Assembly: GCA_019638775.1 (NCBI GenBank)
Contig: JAHBTD010000002.1
Location: 1,097,334 to 1,161,333 of the forward strand
Direction: 5' to 3'
DNA from: Fimbriimonadaceae bacterium
GTDB lineage: Bacteria; Armatimonadota; Fimbriimonadia; Fimbriimonadales; Fimbriimonadaceae
DNA length: 64,000 nt
Position numbers and translations under genes: made by a program. Under the pieces are notes generated by a model. It saw nothing but the letters and a program-made list of their open reading frames with translations, made no database searches and had not been told where the DNA came from. How positions within the stretch are numbered: position 1 is the first letter of the stretch; each line of letters begins with the position of its first letter. Of this stretch, positions 51,182-60,127 are shown piece after piece.

Positions 51182-52864
51182 ATGAAGAGATTGTTGTCTT
51201 TCCGCCCATTTTTGGCGGTTATTGCTATTGTTCTCGTCGGCTGTGGTGGAGGCGGTGGGTCGGGCTCAAGCTCCGGCGGTGGTACCGGTCAGGTTCACGC
51301 CAACGTACGGGTCATCCCTTCAGATGGTTCCGTTACAGTCAACCGTCCTGATGCCAGTACCCTCGTTTTGACCGGTTCTGTTCCCCCAATTGTCGACGGC
51401 GACGTCTTGGTTTCCAGTACAGGTGAGGGGTTTCTTCGAAAAGCAAAGAAAGTCACCCGTTCACGCGAAGGCGAACTGACGATTACGACCGAGCCGGGCA
51501 CCCTGGAGGACGTCTTCAGTAATGCCGAGATCGCTGTTGTGCGCACACTTGGCGCTGACGATGTGATCGAGCAGGGCCAAGTCGCCAGCGGCGTCACGGT
51601 CGAACCGAGCAGCCGGGTCGGTGGAGCCATTCGCATTGGTGTTCCCGAGCGTGTCATTGCCCAAGCAGGTGGTGTCGCTGTTAAGCTCGATGGCGGGATC
51701 GACCTATCGTTTGATCTGGACTTTCAACTTCGGGTCAGCGGTCTCCACATTCAGCACTGCCGAGCTGTGCTGACCAGTTCTGGGCAAGCTCAACTCCGTG
51801 TTCGCGGTGGCTTTAACGGCATCAACGTTAAGCACAAGCTAACGCATCTTTCCTTCAAGCCGATCACGATCTATGTCGGCACTGTGCTTGGCGTACCAGT
51901 GCCATTGGTTATCAAGACCGACGCTGACATCTTTGTGACCGTTCGAGGCGATATGGCCGCTGAGTTTACGGCCACAGCTACTGCCTCAGCAATGGTCCAA
52001 GGTGGAGCCGAGTTTAACGGCTCTGATTGGTCGCTCGTCAAGTCCTTTAACAAAGGCTTTGACCTTGCGATCGAGAAGAACTTCTCAACGGGATCAGTAG
52101 TCACCTTCTGTCCGATTTTGACTGAAGCGACCGTCAAACTCTATGACGTCGTCGGCCCGAACTTTTCGCTGGAGCCGAACTTTGTCTGTCGCTATGATCG
52201 GCAGAGCAATCCCAACGGCCTGAAGGTCAATGTCCAAGGAGCCTTCACCGCCTCAGCCGGGATTCGGGCCGAAGCGATGGGCAGAACCTGGGTAGACCGG
52301 CAGTTCCCTAACCTCCTAAACGCCAGTTTCAATGTCTTTGACCGGTTCTTCCCTGACGCCACTGGTGGTGGAGGAGGGGGAGGAGGCGGTGGCGGCGGCG
52401 GCGGTGGACCCTCTGAGGTCGTTATCGACAACTCCGATGCTGTTAGTAACATCAATTCCGTTGGATTCTTTAAGTGGGGCACCCCGAGCTACTGGCACAC
52501 AGCAACTGGTCTGGGCATCAACGGCTCAATGCTCTGGACACAGAACAATCAGCAAGGGGTCCAGGCTCTGGATAATGTCGGTCAGTGGCGACCCAACCTC
52601 ACGGCAGGCAGATACGAAATCTTTGCGTTCATCCCCCGCAACAACGCAACGACCAAGGATGCAAACTACGAAATCTGGATCGCGGGCAATAACTACACCA
52701 CTGTTCACGTCAACCAGTTTGTCGTCTACGATGCCTGGGTGAGTCTCGGCACCTACGATCTTCCGGCTGGATCGAACAGCTTCGTCAGGTTGCTTGACGT
52801 CACCAACGAGCCCTGGATTTCCACTAAGATCGGCTTCGACGCGATGAAGTGGGTTCGTCGTTAG
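51182..52864 (+). CDS. Lipoprotein with golvesin-type C-terminal domain
   Basis: 560 residues. Lipobox leader (MKRLLSFRPFLAVIAIVLVGC), Gly/Ser linker, then a beta-rich domain (about 40-390) with repeated 'DADIFVTVRGDMAAEFTA'-like segments, a poly-glycine linker (about 395-410), and a C-terminal domain (about 413-560) starting VVIDNSDAVSNINSVGFFKW, and containing GQWRPNLTAGRYEIFAFIP and WVSLGTYDLPAGSNSFVRLLDV. This matches the golvesin C-terminal/carbohydrate-binding-like domain of secreted lyases. An outer-surface role in adhesion or binding of polysaccharide is plausible. A strong terminator follows. It is the largest cargo gene of the element. Confidence 0.8.
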   Translation: MKRLLSFRPFLAVIAIVLVGCGGGGGSGSSSGGGTGQVHANVRVIPSDGSVTVNRPDASTLVLTGSVPPIVDGDVLVSSTGEGFLRKAKKVTRSREGELTITTEPGTLEDVFSNAEIAVVRTLGADDVIEQGQVASGVTVEPSSRVGGAIRIGVPERVIAQAGGVAVKLDGGIDLSFDLDFQLRVSGLHIQHCRAVLTSSGQAQLRVRGGFNGINVKHKLTHLSFKPITIYVGTVLGVPVPLVIKTDADIFVTVRGDMAAEFTATATASAMVQGGAEFNGSDWSLVKSFNKGFDLAIEKNFSTGSVVTFCPILTEATVKLYDVVGPNFSLEPNFVCRYDRQSNPNGLKVNVQGAFTASAGIRAEAMGRTWVDRQFPNLLNASFNVFDRFFPDATGGGGGGGGGGGGGGGPSEVVIDNSDAVSNINSVGFFKWGTPSYWHTATGLGINGSMLWTQNNQQGVQALDNVGQWRPNLTAGRYEIFAFIPRNNATTKDANYEIWIAGNNYTTVHVNQFVVYDAWVSLGTYDLPAGSNSFVRLLDVTNEPWISTKIGFDAMKWVRR

Positions 52865-52884
52865 ACCTGTCTCCCCAACACACT

Positions 52885-52916
52885 GCCCCGTCGTTAGCGG
52901 CGGGGCTCTTTTTGTT
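52885..52916 (+). terminator. Rho-independent terminator after the golvesin-domain gene
   Basis: GCCCCGTCG and CGGCGGGGC (nine base pairs with one G-T) around a TTAG-type loop (52885-52906), then TCTTTTTG. It begins 20 bases after the stop codon. Confidence 0.9.
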
Positions 52917-53041
52917 CTAAGAGATATGCGACCAACAAAAATGGGCGGTGCTCCAGATTGGATCTACCGCCCGTGCTCATTGATGTTCTACCAGTTCTCA
53001 TTCTGGCAGGATCGTTCGTTCCTGACAATAGTCGAGTACCG

Positions 53042-53245
53042 CTAGCTGTGCGGATGAACGACCGTGCCGCAGTATTGACACCGCCACGGCGAATTTGCCG
53101 CATTGATGCTGGCGAATATCCAAACGATGATCCAAGCCCCGAACGAGAATAAGGTGACGATGGCATGGACAAGATGGTTGGCTTGGGCCTTGTTGGCTGA
53201 AACCACCTTGTCGCAGACCGGGCATTTGGCTGATGATGTTTTCAT
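53042..53245 (-). CDS. Small zinc-ribbon membrane protein
   Basis: 67 residues from MKTSSAKCPVCDKVVSANKA. A split zinc ribbon (CPVC at 8-11 and CQYC near 57-60) flanks a hydrophobic hairpin or helix (LVHAIVTLFSFGAWIIVWIFASI, about 23-45). This layout is like the LITAF-like/zinc-ribbon small membrane proteins, which lie at the membrane surface. It has its own AT-rich upstream region with the operator-like GTGACTATAGT. I chose 53245 over 53299 because the earlier codons extend into that promoter. Function unknown. Confidence 0.75.
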   Translation of the reverse strand: MKTSSAKCPVCDKVVSANKAQANHLVHAIVTLFSFGAWIIVWIFASINAANSPWRCQYCGTVVHPHS

Positions 53246-53281
53246 GCTTACTCCAAAGAAGTCCTCACCAATACGCTGTGA

Positions 53282-53292
53282 GTGACTATAGT
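53282..53292. promoter_or_regulatory. Second GTGACTATAGT operator-like site
   Basis: Eleven bases the same as in the palindrome at 51120-51133, 37 bases before the zinc-ribbon start at 53245 on the minus strand, next to TATTATATAG. It suggests control by the same XRE regulator. Confidence 0.5.
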
Positions 53293-53554
53293 ATGCCATA
53301 TTATATAGTTCAGCCAGTAATCTGAAGGCATACTTTTCGGCAGGACCGGTTAGCAGCCAAGGCGGCTTTGAGCTTGGTTAGGGAAACTCTTAGAGATCGC
53401 TACTGTAGCATGGCTTCGCTTCGAAGTCAGCGGACGCCAGACTTTCACCGGCATCATAGAACGAGTGGAAAGGGATTTCTCCATTGGTACCCAAAACAGG
53501 ATGTTGAGACGTTCTGCATTGAACTATGGGGCTGGTCTAGAAGAGACCGGTGAA

Positions 53555-53569
53555 CAGCATAGTATGCTG
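53555..53569. promoter_or_regulatory. 15-base palindrome before cas3
   Basis: Perfect palindrome CAGCATA-G-TATGCTG, about 30 bases before the proposed cas3 start. The core AGTATGC also occurs at 53290-53296 and, inverted, at 53328-53334. A likely operator for the cas operon. Confidence 0.5.
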
Positions 53570-53599
53570 ACTAAGACACGGCACTTTTGTTAACGATTT

Positions 53600-56281
53600 G
53601 TGGAAAACGTACTTGACGCAGGACAACCGTTTCCTGTACTCTTGTCTACTATATTAAGATTGAGGGACGGTACGTTGGGCTTGTCATTAGGCAAAGAATA
53701 TTTCAGGCTATGGGCGAAAACAGACCCTAATGGGTTGTGGCATTCGTTACCCTACCATTTGCTCGATGTCGCCGCTACAGCCGAAGTTTTATGGGAGAGG
53801 TTGCCAGAACGTTCGAGAACTGTCGCTGTCAGACAGTTTCCTTCACTGCGGATGGCCCGAATTACTTGTATCTTCTTAGCAGCATGTCATGACATTGGTA
53901 AGGCCAATCGCTACTTTCAGGGCCAAGTAGACCAATTCAGGGAGGCATTGAAGGACCTTAGTGTTTCCTCTGAACGCGTACGACAGAAGCATGGACAGGC
54001 TACTAACGCTTACATGCTTGAGTTCTTAAAGGGTTGGGGATGGTCACCCATAGCCGCGAGGAGTGTCGCCGTTTGTGTAGGCGGGCACCATGGCTACTTT
54101 GTGGTCGATCACGGGCGAACAGCGCTGGGCATTCACAAGCCGCCTTGGACCGAATTATCTTTTGAGCTTTTAGAGGATTTAGCGCGAGTTTTGGATTTTG
54201 AGGAAGGAACCCCAGAACCCAAGAATCACGTCGAATTCGTTGGATGGTTGGCAGGTTTCGTCAGTGTGGCAGACTGGCTTGGCTCTCATGAGAAGATGGT
54301 AGGATTCAAAACTACTGAAAGTGATCTTGGCGATTATCTGTATAACGCGAGAAAGCGGGCTGTAGAGCTTCTGGACGATCTCAGATTTTATCCATCAGAA
54401 TCTACTTCACGTCGGAATACTGATCAGATTCTGTCGGGATATATGCCTAATGCGATGCAGTCTCTCTCGGAACGGATATCACAAGAAGGGTTTGGGGTTG
54501 CAATAATTGAGTCCCCTACGGGTGAAGGAAAAACAGAGGCGGCCTTTATCCTCTCCGAGCCTGATAGGTCGAATGGAGAGGGATTATATTTTGCATTGCC
54601 AACGATGGCGACCGCAAATGGATTGTTCGATAGAGTCAAGGGTTTTCTTTCCTCCCCTTCGGACCAAACGACCAGACGCCTTCACTCACAAGCCTGGCTA
54701 TACGCTGAAGACGTAACTACGCACGGAAATTCCAATGACCAAGAGCAGCGGCTGATCGCGGAAGATTGGTTTTCTGGCAGTAAACGTGGATTACTTGCGC
54801 AGTATGGAGTCGGAACGATCGACCAGGCGCTTATCGCATCGCTGAGAGCAAAGCACTTTTTTGTCAGGCTCTTTGCACTTGCAGGAAAAATGGTCGTAAT
54901 CGACGAAGTACACGCCTACGACGTATATATGAGCGGCCTCCTTACGCGACTAATGGAATGGCTCCGAGTGTTCTCATGTCGAGTCGTCTTGCTATCGGCG
55001 ACGTTGCCAAGTTCAAAACGTAGTGAGTTGCTAAGGGCCTGGGGCGTTGAATCTTGGCAGCAGGCCGCCTACCCTTGTATCACCTGGACAACTCCTGATG
55101 GGCTTGCCAAAAGCGAAACCTTTAGCTGTAATCCAAGAAAGCCCCTGTCGATTCGCTATTTCGAAGGGATCGGTCATAGCAGCGTTCAGGCTGGGGTTCA
55201 CAGAATTTTAGATCGTGTATTGACGTCAGGAGGAACTGGCGCATTATTATTTAACACAGTCAACGACGCACAAAGCGCATACGAAATCTTGAAGTCCTAC
55301 GACGAGGCGGAGGGCATCAATCTTTTTCTATTTCATGCCCGGTATACAGTCGACGACAGGGACGCGATCGAACGAAAGGTGCTGAATAATTTTGGCAAGA
55401 ATGGGCTGAGAATCCGTCCTGCGATAGTCGTGGCAACTCAAGTCGTTGAGCAGAGCCTTGACCTTGATTTTGATCACATGATTAGCGAGTTGGCACCGAT
55501 AGACTTATTGATTCAAAGGGCAGGCAGATTGCACAGACACAAACGAGATCGATACGGGAAATTGCTTTGCGACGGTGCTCCAGACCAGCGTGATGCGCCT
55601 GTCTTGGAGGTTCTTAAGCCCATGACCCGAGAAGATGGATTGCCGGACTTTCGCAACAAAGTATACGATTGGTCGATACTCCAGCGTACTGACATTCTCC
55701 TTAGCAAAGAAGTGTTGATCGACGAGCCTAAGAAAGTTGCAAGTTTCATTGAGATCGTTTACGACGAAGAGCCGCTTTGTGATGAGCGGCCAGGGATCCA
55801 GGAAAGACTCCGTGCACTTGAGGCTGAACACAAGATGAAAGAAGAGGATCTTCGCGAGATCGTTTGCGCGGTGGGAATCCCATCGCCGTTTTCCGAAGAC
55901 TCAATCTCGCTAACCGCAAATGATCACCCTGATCCTGACGAAGCCGGGTCGAAGTACCAGCAGTTTGTCGCTAAGACAAGAATAGAGAGCCTTCCCACGG
56001 TCTCCATTGTAATTTCTTACAAAGACAGGCCTGCGCCGGAGGGGATTCTCTCGCAGGAAGATAAGCGAGCTCTTGTCCTCAAGACCGTAAAAGCGAGCCT
56101 TCCTCAATACCAACTCAACGAGTTACTCAAGATACCGATTGGTAAGGGCTGGGACAAGACTAAGGCTCTTCGTGACTCAAGACTGGCTGTCTTGGACGAA
56201 AATGGCTGTTTCGAGACCGAGAGCCACCGCTATACTTACGATTCCGAAATTGGGCTTCGTTGGAGCAAAAAGAATGGGTAG
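53600..56281 (+). CDS. cas3: CRISPR-associated helicase/nuclease Cas3 (type I-E)
   Basis: 893 residues. HD nuclease domain at the N-terminus with HSLPYHLLDVAA and AACHDIGKAN (His97-Asp98), later GGHHGYF and SVADWLGS; then a superfamily 2 helicase with Walker A ESPTGEGKTEA (Gly308-Thr312), DEVHAYD (435-441, the DExH box), SATLPSS, and NTVNDAQ plus QSLDLDFDHMISELAPIDLLIQRAGRLHRH. It degrades DNA marked by Cascade. The start is GTG at 53600 without a good ribosome-binding site, so the true start could be a little different. The stop overlaps cse1 (ATGGGTAG), tying it to the Cascade operon. Confidence 0.96.
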   Translation: MENVLDAGQPFPVLLSTILRLRDGTLGLSLGKEYFRLWAKTDPNGLWHSLPYHLLDVAATAEVLWERLPERSRTVAVRQFPSLRMARITCIFLAACHDIGKANRYFQGQVDQFREALKDLSVSSERVRQKHGQATNAYMLEFLKGWGWSPIAARSVAVCVGGHHGYFVVDHGRTALGIHKPPWTELSFELLEDLARVLDFEEGTPEPKNHVEFVGWLAGFVSVADWLGSHEKMVGFKTTESDLGDYLYNARKRAVELLDDLRFYPSESTSRRNTDQILSGYMPNAMQSLSERISQEGFGVAIIESPTGEGKTEAAFILSEPDRSNGEGLYFALPTMATANGLFDRVKGFLSSPSDQTTRRLHSQAWLYAEDVTTHGNSNDQEQRLIAEDWFSGSKRGLLAQYGVGTIDQALIASLRAKHFFVRLFALAGKMVVIDEVHAYDVYMSGLLTRLMEWLRVFSCRVVLLSATLPSSKRSELLRAWGVESWQQAAYPCITWTTPDGLAKSETFSCNPRKPLSIRYFEGIGHSSVQAGVHRILDRVLTSGGTGALLFNTVNDAQSAYEILKSYDEAEGINLFLFHARYTVDDRDAIERKVLNNFGKNGLRIRPAIVVATQVVEQSLDLDFDHMISELAPIDLLIQRAGRLHRHKRDRYGKLLCDGAPDQRDAPVLEVLKPMTREDGLPDFRNKVYDWSILQRTDILLSKEVLIDEPKKVASFIEIVYDEEPLCDERPGIQERLRALEAEHKMKEEDLREIVCAVGIPSPFSEDSISLTANDHPDPDEAGSKYQQFVAKTRIESLPTVSIVISYKDRPAPEGILSQEDKRALVLKTVKASLPQYQLNELLKIPIGKGWDKTKALRDSRLAVLDENGCFETESHRYTYDSEIGLRWSKKNG

Positions 56282-57761
56282 TAGTTTTCATCTTGATAGT
56301 GAACCTTGGATACTTGTTGAAGATCTGGCAGGGCAGAGGAAGGAGCTTTCTCTTACTGAGGTTTTTGAACAAGCCGGTTCAATCAGGCGCCTTATAGGCA
56401 ATCCACTTGAAGTCGCTGTATTAATTAGGCTATTGCTCGCGATTGCCCATCGCGTTTCCCACCCTGCCAGCAGAACCGAGTGGGGACAACGCTGGAAGAA
56501 TCGCAAGGTTGAGATCGCTCGGATGGCGGATTACGTGCGTCAAAATACCGGATACTTCGACTTATACAACGAGACGAACCCATTCGGCCAGCACCCTCAA
56601 CTCCACTATGGCGAAAAACCACCCTCGGTACTTCAGTACGACAGAGCGACCGGCAACAATGCCGTGTTTTTAGATGCGGACATCGAAGTCCAAATGACAC
56701 CGGTCCCGTCAGCAGAGATTGCACGCGCCATGCTGACGAATTTTGCCTTTGGGGGCTCGCACCCCGATAAGCGCAGCCCACTTGCAAGGCAAGGCTCTAT
56801 GACTATGTACTCCGGTCCTCTTTGCGCAAGAACGATCTCTTTCTTGGAGGGAGACGACCTCGAGAAGACAATCGTCATGAACCTGATTTCTAGATGGAAG
56901 AGTGGAGCGCCGTCTTGGGAAATCAAGCCGCCTAATCATCCTGGCAGATCAAAGCCATCAGGCTGGGCGGATATGTACACACGCCGAACACGATTCGTTC
57001 GATTGCACCCAATCGATGGAGGCAGTCAGTGTTCTTCAGTCGCCCTCCATATGGGCGAGCAGATTGAGGAGAATACCGACGGCTTATTTGCCGATCCTAT
57101 GATTCCGCGATATGTCGCGAGCGACGGAAAACTCAAGGACTTCCGCTTGCAGCCTGGAAAGGCGCTCTGGCGTTCGCTGAACGTGCTGCTTTGTTGTACA
57201 CCCGGCGAAGGAGTTAAGACGGGGACCCACAAGGCTTCAGAGTGTGTACGACAATTAAAGGGGAATTATTATCCTTGCATAAGCGAAGAAGAACCTGTTC
57301 GCTTGCGGGTGATCGGAGTATGCGGCAATGCGCAAGGCCCAAAGACCGAGTTTTGGCGAGACGAAACACTTCCGTTTAGATTATCGCTGCTTGGTGACGA
57401 CGAGCTCTTCTCAGATATAGATCGAAATGTAGCCAAGGCGGAGTCGGAAGCAAAAAAACTTGAACGAAGATTGTACGCCTTTGCGAGGAGATACTTACAA
57501 GCCGGTCAACCTAATCCCGATAGCAAGGATGTTGCCAAGTTGGCAGAAGAGCTTGGACAAGAATTACATGATTACTGGTCTGTGGTCGGAGCAGATGGTG
57601 AAACGCTCGCAAGTCGACCAAAGCGTATGCCGGAAGACGAGTGGAAAGATCTGACGGAACGAGCGTCAAAGGATGCATATCGTATGGCGATTGATCGACT
57701 TCCTCCGTCTGCCGCTCGCTTCCGGGCCGAATATCAGCGAACAAGGAGTAAAGAAGAATAG
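56274..57761 (+). CDS. cse1: Cascade large subunit Cse1 (CasA/Cas8e)
   Basis: 495 residues, starting MGSSFHLDSEPWILVEDLAG. It recognises the PAM and recruits Cas3. Family features are NPLEVAVLIRLLLAIAHRV, NPFGQHPQL, SQCSSVALHMGEQ-like text near 245, and C-terminal helices. The start overlaps the end of cas3 by eight bases. The gene order cas3-cse1-cse2-cas7-cas5-cas6e is the standard type I-E Cascade order. Confidence 0.93.
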   Translation: MGSSFHLDSEPWILVEDLAGQRKELSLTEVFEQAGSIRRLIGNPLEVAVLIRLLLAIAHRVSHPASRTEWGQRWKNRKVEIARMADYVRQNTGYFDLYNETNPFGQHPQLHYGEKPPSVLQYDRATGNNAVFLDADIEVQMTPVPSAEIARAMLTNFAFGGSHPDKRSPLARQGSMTMYSGPLCARTISFLEGDDLEKTIVMNLISRWKSGAPSWEIKPPNHPGRSKPSGWADMYTRRTRFVRLHPIDGGSQCSSVALHMGEQIEENTDGLFADPMIPRYVASDGKLKDFRLQPGKALWRSLNVLLCCTPGEGVKTGTHKASECVRQLKGNYYPCISEEEPVRLRVIGVCGNAQGPKTEFWRDETLPFRLSLLGDDELFSDIDRNVAKAESEAKKLERRLYAFARRYLQAGQPNPDSKDVAKLAEELGQELHDYWSVVGADGETLASRPKRMPEDEWKDLTERASKDAYRMAIDRLPPSAARFRAEYQRTRSKEE

Positions 57762-57792
57762 CCGAAATGCCTTGACAGTAGAGGGAGAGCTT

Positions 57793-58368
57793 ATGGAAAA
57801 CAGAAGGGCGAACGCGCTTATCAGAGAACTAGAAAAGTACAGAGGGAAGAAGCCTAAAGATGCAAATAGAGCAGCTTTAGCCGAGTTGCGTTCAGGCCGG
57901 GGCAAGGTGCCTGGAGAAGCTCCACGAATGTTTCCCTACATCGTGAAGATTCTCGACAACGGTCAAACCGAGGGTCCATTCGTTACAGCTGCGTTCTTGA
58001 CGGCGTCGAATTTTGCTTTTCACCATGAGCCTGGCGGTTCGGGCAACCTTGGCGAATCGCTTAGGAAATCGATCGACGGCAAGAAACATAACGAAGCGGG
58101 GGTTGAAGCTCGACTCGTTGCCGCTCTCGACGCAAATCTCGAGATACTGCCGCGGCATCTCGATGGGTTGGTGTCCCTTTGTGAGAGCGCGAACGTTCCC
58201 ATTGATTGGAGAAAATTCTTAGAAGATGTCGAAAAACTGCTCTCCCCTTACGAGCATGTTCGAAATCGCGTGCGCATGCAATGGGCAAAGGGCTTCTGGG
58301 GAGCGAGCCAAGTCGAAGAGAACGATTCAAACGAAGAACAAAATCAGGAGGAGCAAGAATCACAGTGA
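57793..58368 (+). CDS. cse2: Cascade small subunit Cse2 (CasB)
   Basis: 191 residues from the ATG at 57793, with GAGGGAGAG before it. Helical bundle that lines the target-DNA side of Cascade: RANALIRELEKYR, RAALAELRSGRGKVPGEAPRMFPYI, FLTASNFAFH, GNLGESLRKS, and RMQWAKGFWG in the C-terminal part. The last 25 residues are acidic and repetitive (EENDSNEEQNQEEQESQ). Its stop overlaps the next gene's GTG start (GTGA). Confidence 0.92.
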   Translation: MENRRANALIRELEKYRGKKPKDANRAALAELRSGRGKVPGEAPRMFPYIVKILDNGQTEGPFVTAAFLTASNFAFHHEPGGSGNLGESLRKSIDGKKHNEAGVEARLVAALDANLEILPRHLDGLVSLCESANVPIDWRKFLEDVEKLLSPYEHVRNRVRMQWAKGFWGASQVEENDSNEEQNQEEQESQ

Positions 58369-59432
58369 AAGCAAAATTCATCGAATTACATCTACTTCAG
58401 AGCTTTCCGCCTTCGTGCGTCAATAGAGATGGAAACAATTCTCCAAAAGACTGCATGTTCGGGGGAGAGCGCCGCGCTCGAATCTCAAGTCAGTGCCTAA
58501 AACGCGCAATCCGTCAAGCCGACGTCTTTACGGAAGTTGTCGGTGAAGCGATCGCCGCTAGGTCGAAGCGCATCAGGGATGAAAAACTTATCCCGTATCT
58601 TGAAGGGAAGGGGCTGTCTCCCGAGCAGGCTGTCGAAATTGCCGACAAGTTCAGAGGCGAGCTTGCTAAACCCGATACCAAGAAACCCGAGTTGACATCC
58701 GTTGGGCTCTACTTTGGCGATAAAGAGCTCTTTGCGTTGTTAGATGCGTATCGAGCTGACGATAAGAAGTGGAAGTCGGTGGTCAAACCTAGCTCGGCTG
58801 ATGTTGCATTGTTTGGCAGGATGCTCGCAGAAGCAACCGACCTAAACGTTGATGCGGCGTCGCAGGTCGCTCATGCGATCAGCACCCATGCCTTATCCCA
58901 AGAGACAGACTTTTGGACTGCGGCGGACGATCTCAAAGACCTCAGCGACGAAGACTCCGACGCAGGCGCAGACATGCTTGGCATGGCCGAGTTTAACGCT
59001 TCCATCTTTTATCGTTACGCATGCGTCTCGTTGCCGATTCTCGAAAAAAATCTGCAAGACGAAGCCGTGTGTAGAAGAACCGTCGAAGCGTTTCTGCGGG
59101 CTTCGTGGGACGCTACACCAACGGGAAAACTCAATGGGCATGCCCACTTCACGCAACCCTTTGCCGCCCTCGCCGTTGTTCGTCGCAAAGGAATGCCGCT
59201 CAATCTTTGTAATGCGTTCGTCAAGCCCATCCGATCCCAGCGGGGAGAAGGCCTGGACGATCTTTCGGTGAAGGCCTTACTCGTACACCTATCAAGATCG
59301 CGGACGATGAGCCTGGTCGATGACGCAGACTATTACTTCGCTAACTCGCTGGATTCGGAGTTTAATAGTACTGGCGTGCTTACCAAGAGCGGGTATGCAG
59401 ATGTCGTTGCCGGAGTGCTGGAGGGGCTTTGA
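58365..59432 (+). CDS. cas7e: Cascade backbone subunit Cas7e (CasC/Cse4)
   Basis: 355 residues from GTG at 58365, with AGGAGG before it. Forms the crRNA-binding backbone. Family marks: FIELHLLQSFPPSCVNRDGNNSPKDCMFGG (5-34), RARISSQCLKRAIR (37-50), ASQVAHAISTHA (about 165-176), AEFNASIFYRYACV, FLRASWDATPTGKLNGHA and the C-terminal DADYYFANSLD. It overlaps cse2 by four bases and cas5e by four (TTGA). Confidence 0.95.
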   Translation: MKAKFIELHLLQSFPPSCVNRDGNNSPKDCMFGGERRARISSQCLKRAIRQADVFTEVVGEAIAARSKRIRDEKLIPYLEGKGLSPEQAVEIADKFRGELAKPDTKKPELTSVGLYFGDKELFALLDAYRADDKKWKSVVKPSSADVALFGRMLAEATDLNVDAASQVAHAISTHALSQETDFWTAADDLKDLSDEDSDAGADMLGMAEFNASIFYRYACVSLPILEKNLQDEAVCRRTVEAFLRASWDATPTGKLNGHAHFTQPFAALAVVRRKGMPLNLCNAFVKPIRSQRGEGLDDLSVKALLVHLSRSRTMSLVDDADYYFANSLDSEFNSTGVLTKSGYADVVAGVLEGL

Positions 59433-60127
59433 AAAGCGACTGTTGCCTGCTATTGCGCCTGGAAGGGCCTTTGCAGAGCTGGGGTTACCGCTCGCGGTTT
59501 TCTGATCGGGATACGGGTATGGAGCCAACCAAGAGCGGTGTGATCGGACTAATGTGTTGCGCCCTCGGTCGGGACAGGCATGAAGGCATCAGGGATCTGG
59601 TCGGCCTTCGAATGACGGTTCTCGTCGAACAAGAAGGAAAGCTGCTCAACGACTTCCACACGGCAGGCGCAGGGGTATTCCGAGGGCAAAAGGGGTATGC
59701 AGCTCCGAAGAGCGACGGAAGCAAGGGCAAGGACGCAGTCATTATGAATAAGCGTTACCTGCAAGACGCTTCTTTCCTCGTTGCGCTCGAAGGCCCAAGG
59801 GAGTTGCTTGAGCGGATTGCGGCGGCTTTAGACGACCCCATCTGGCCGCTAAGCCTTGGGCGCAAATCCTGTCCGCCAGCGACCAGGGTTCTTGTCGGAA
59901 TCTTCGAAGGCGATGTGCTGGATATGCTCAGCACCGCCTTAGATGAGACCAATGTGAACGGTCACCAACGCTTTGGACGCACACATAGATGCATTCGGGA
60001 ATTAGAGCCGGGTGACTTCGCCGGCGAACCAATCCAAGACGTGCCGATCGAGTGGCCGGACAGACAAACGAGAAAATACGGCATTCGCTACATCGAAACG
60101 ACCCTCTTAGATTTGGAGGCACAATGA
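59429..60127 (+). CDS. cas5e: Cascade subunit Cas5e (CasD)
   Basis: 232 residues, starting at TTG overlapping the cas7e stop. It binds the 5' handle of the crRNA. Visible are LLRLEGPLQSWGYRSRFSDRDTGMEPTKSGVIGLMCCALG (8-47), which is the family's N-terminal signature, then DFHTAGAGVFRGQKGYA, RYLQDASFLVALEG and SLGRKSCPP. The TTG start is odd but no other codon fits. It overlaps cas6e by four bases (ATGA). Confidence 0.94.
   Translation: MKSDCCLLLRLEGPLQSWGYRSRFSDRDTGMEPTKSGVIGLMCCALGRDRHEGIRDLVGLRMTVLVEQEGKLLNDFHTAGAGVFRGQKGYAAPKSDGSKGKDAVIMNKRYLQDASFLVALEGPRELLERIAAALDDPIWPLSLGRKSCPPATRVLVGIFEGDVLDMLSTALDETNVNGHQRFGRTHRCIRELEPGDFAGEPIQDVPIEWPDRQTRKYGIRYIETTLLDLEAQ

Larger units (their letters stand above)
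42527..53300. mobile_element. Integrative element next to tRNA-Gln; right end not defined
   Basis: Bounded on the left by tRNA-Gln and a large serine recombinase reading into it. Contents: VirD4/TraG-like ATPase, replication-relaxation protein, vWA lipoprotein, zinc-ribbon membrane proteins, HTH regulators and a golvesin-domain lipoprotein. No complete conjugation machinery (relaxase or mating-pair genes) is visible, so it may be mobilizable and not self-transmissible, or it may continue past the window. The right boundary is arbitrary: the operator-like GTGACTATAGT at 53282-53292 repeats that at 51120-51130, so the zinc-ribbon gene at 53042 belongs. Whether the CRISPR-Cas locus is inside is open. 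Confidence 0.6.
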
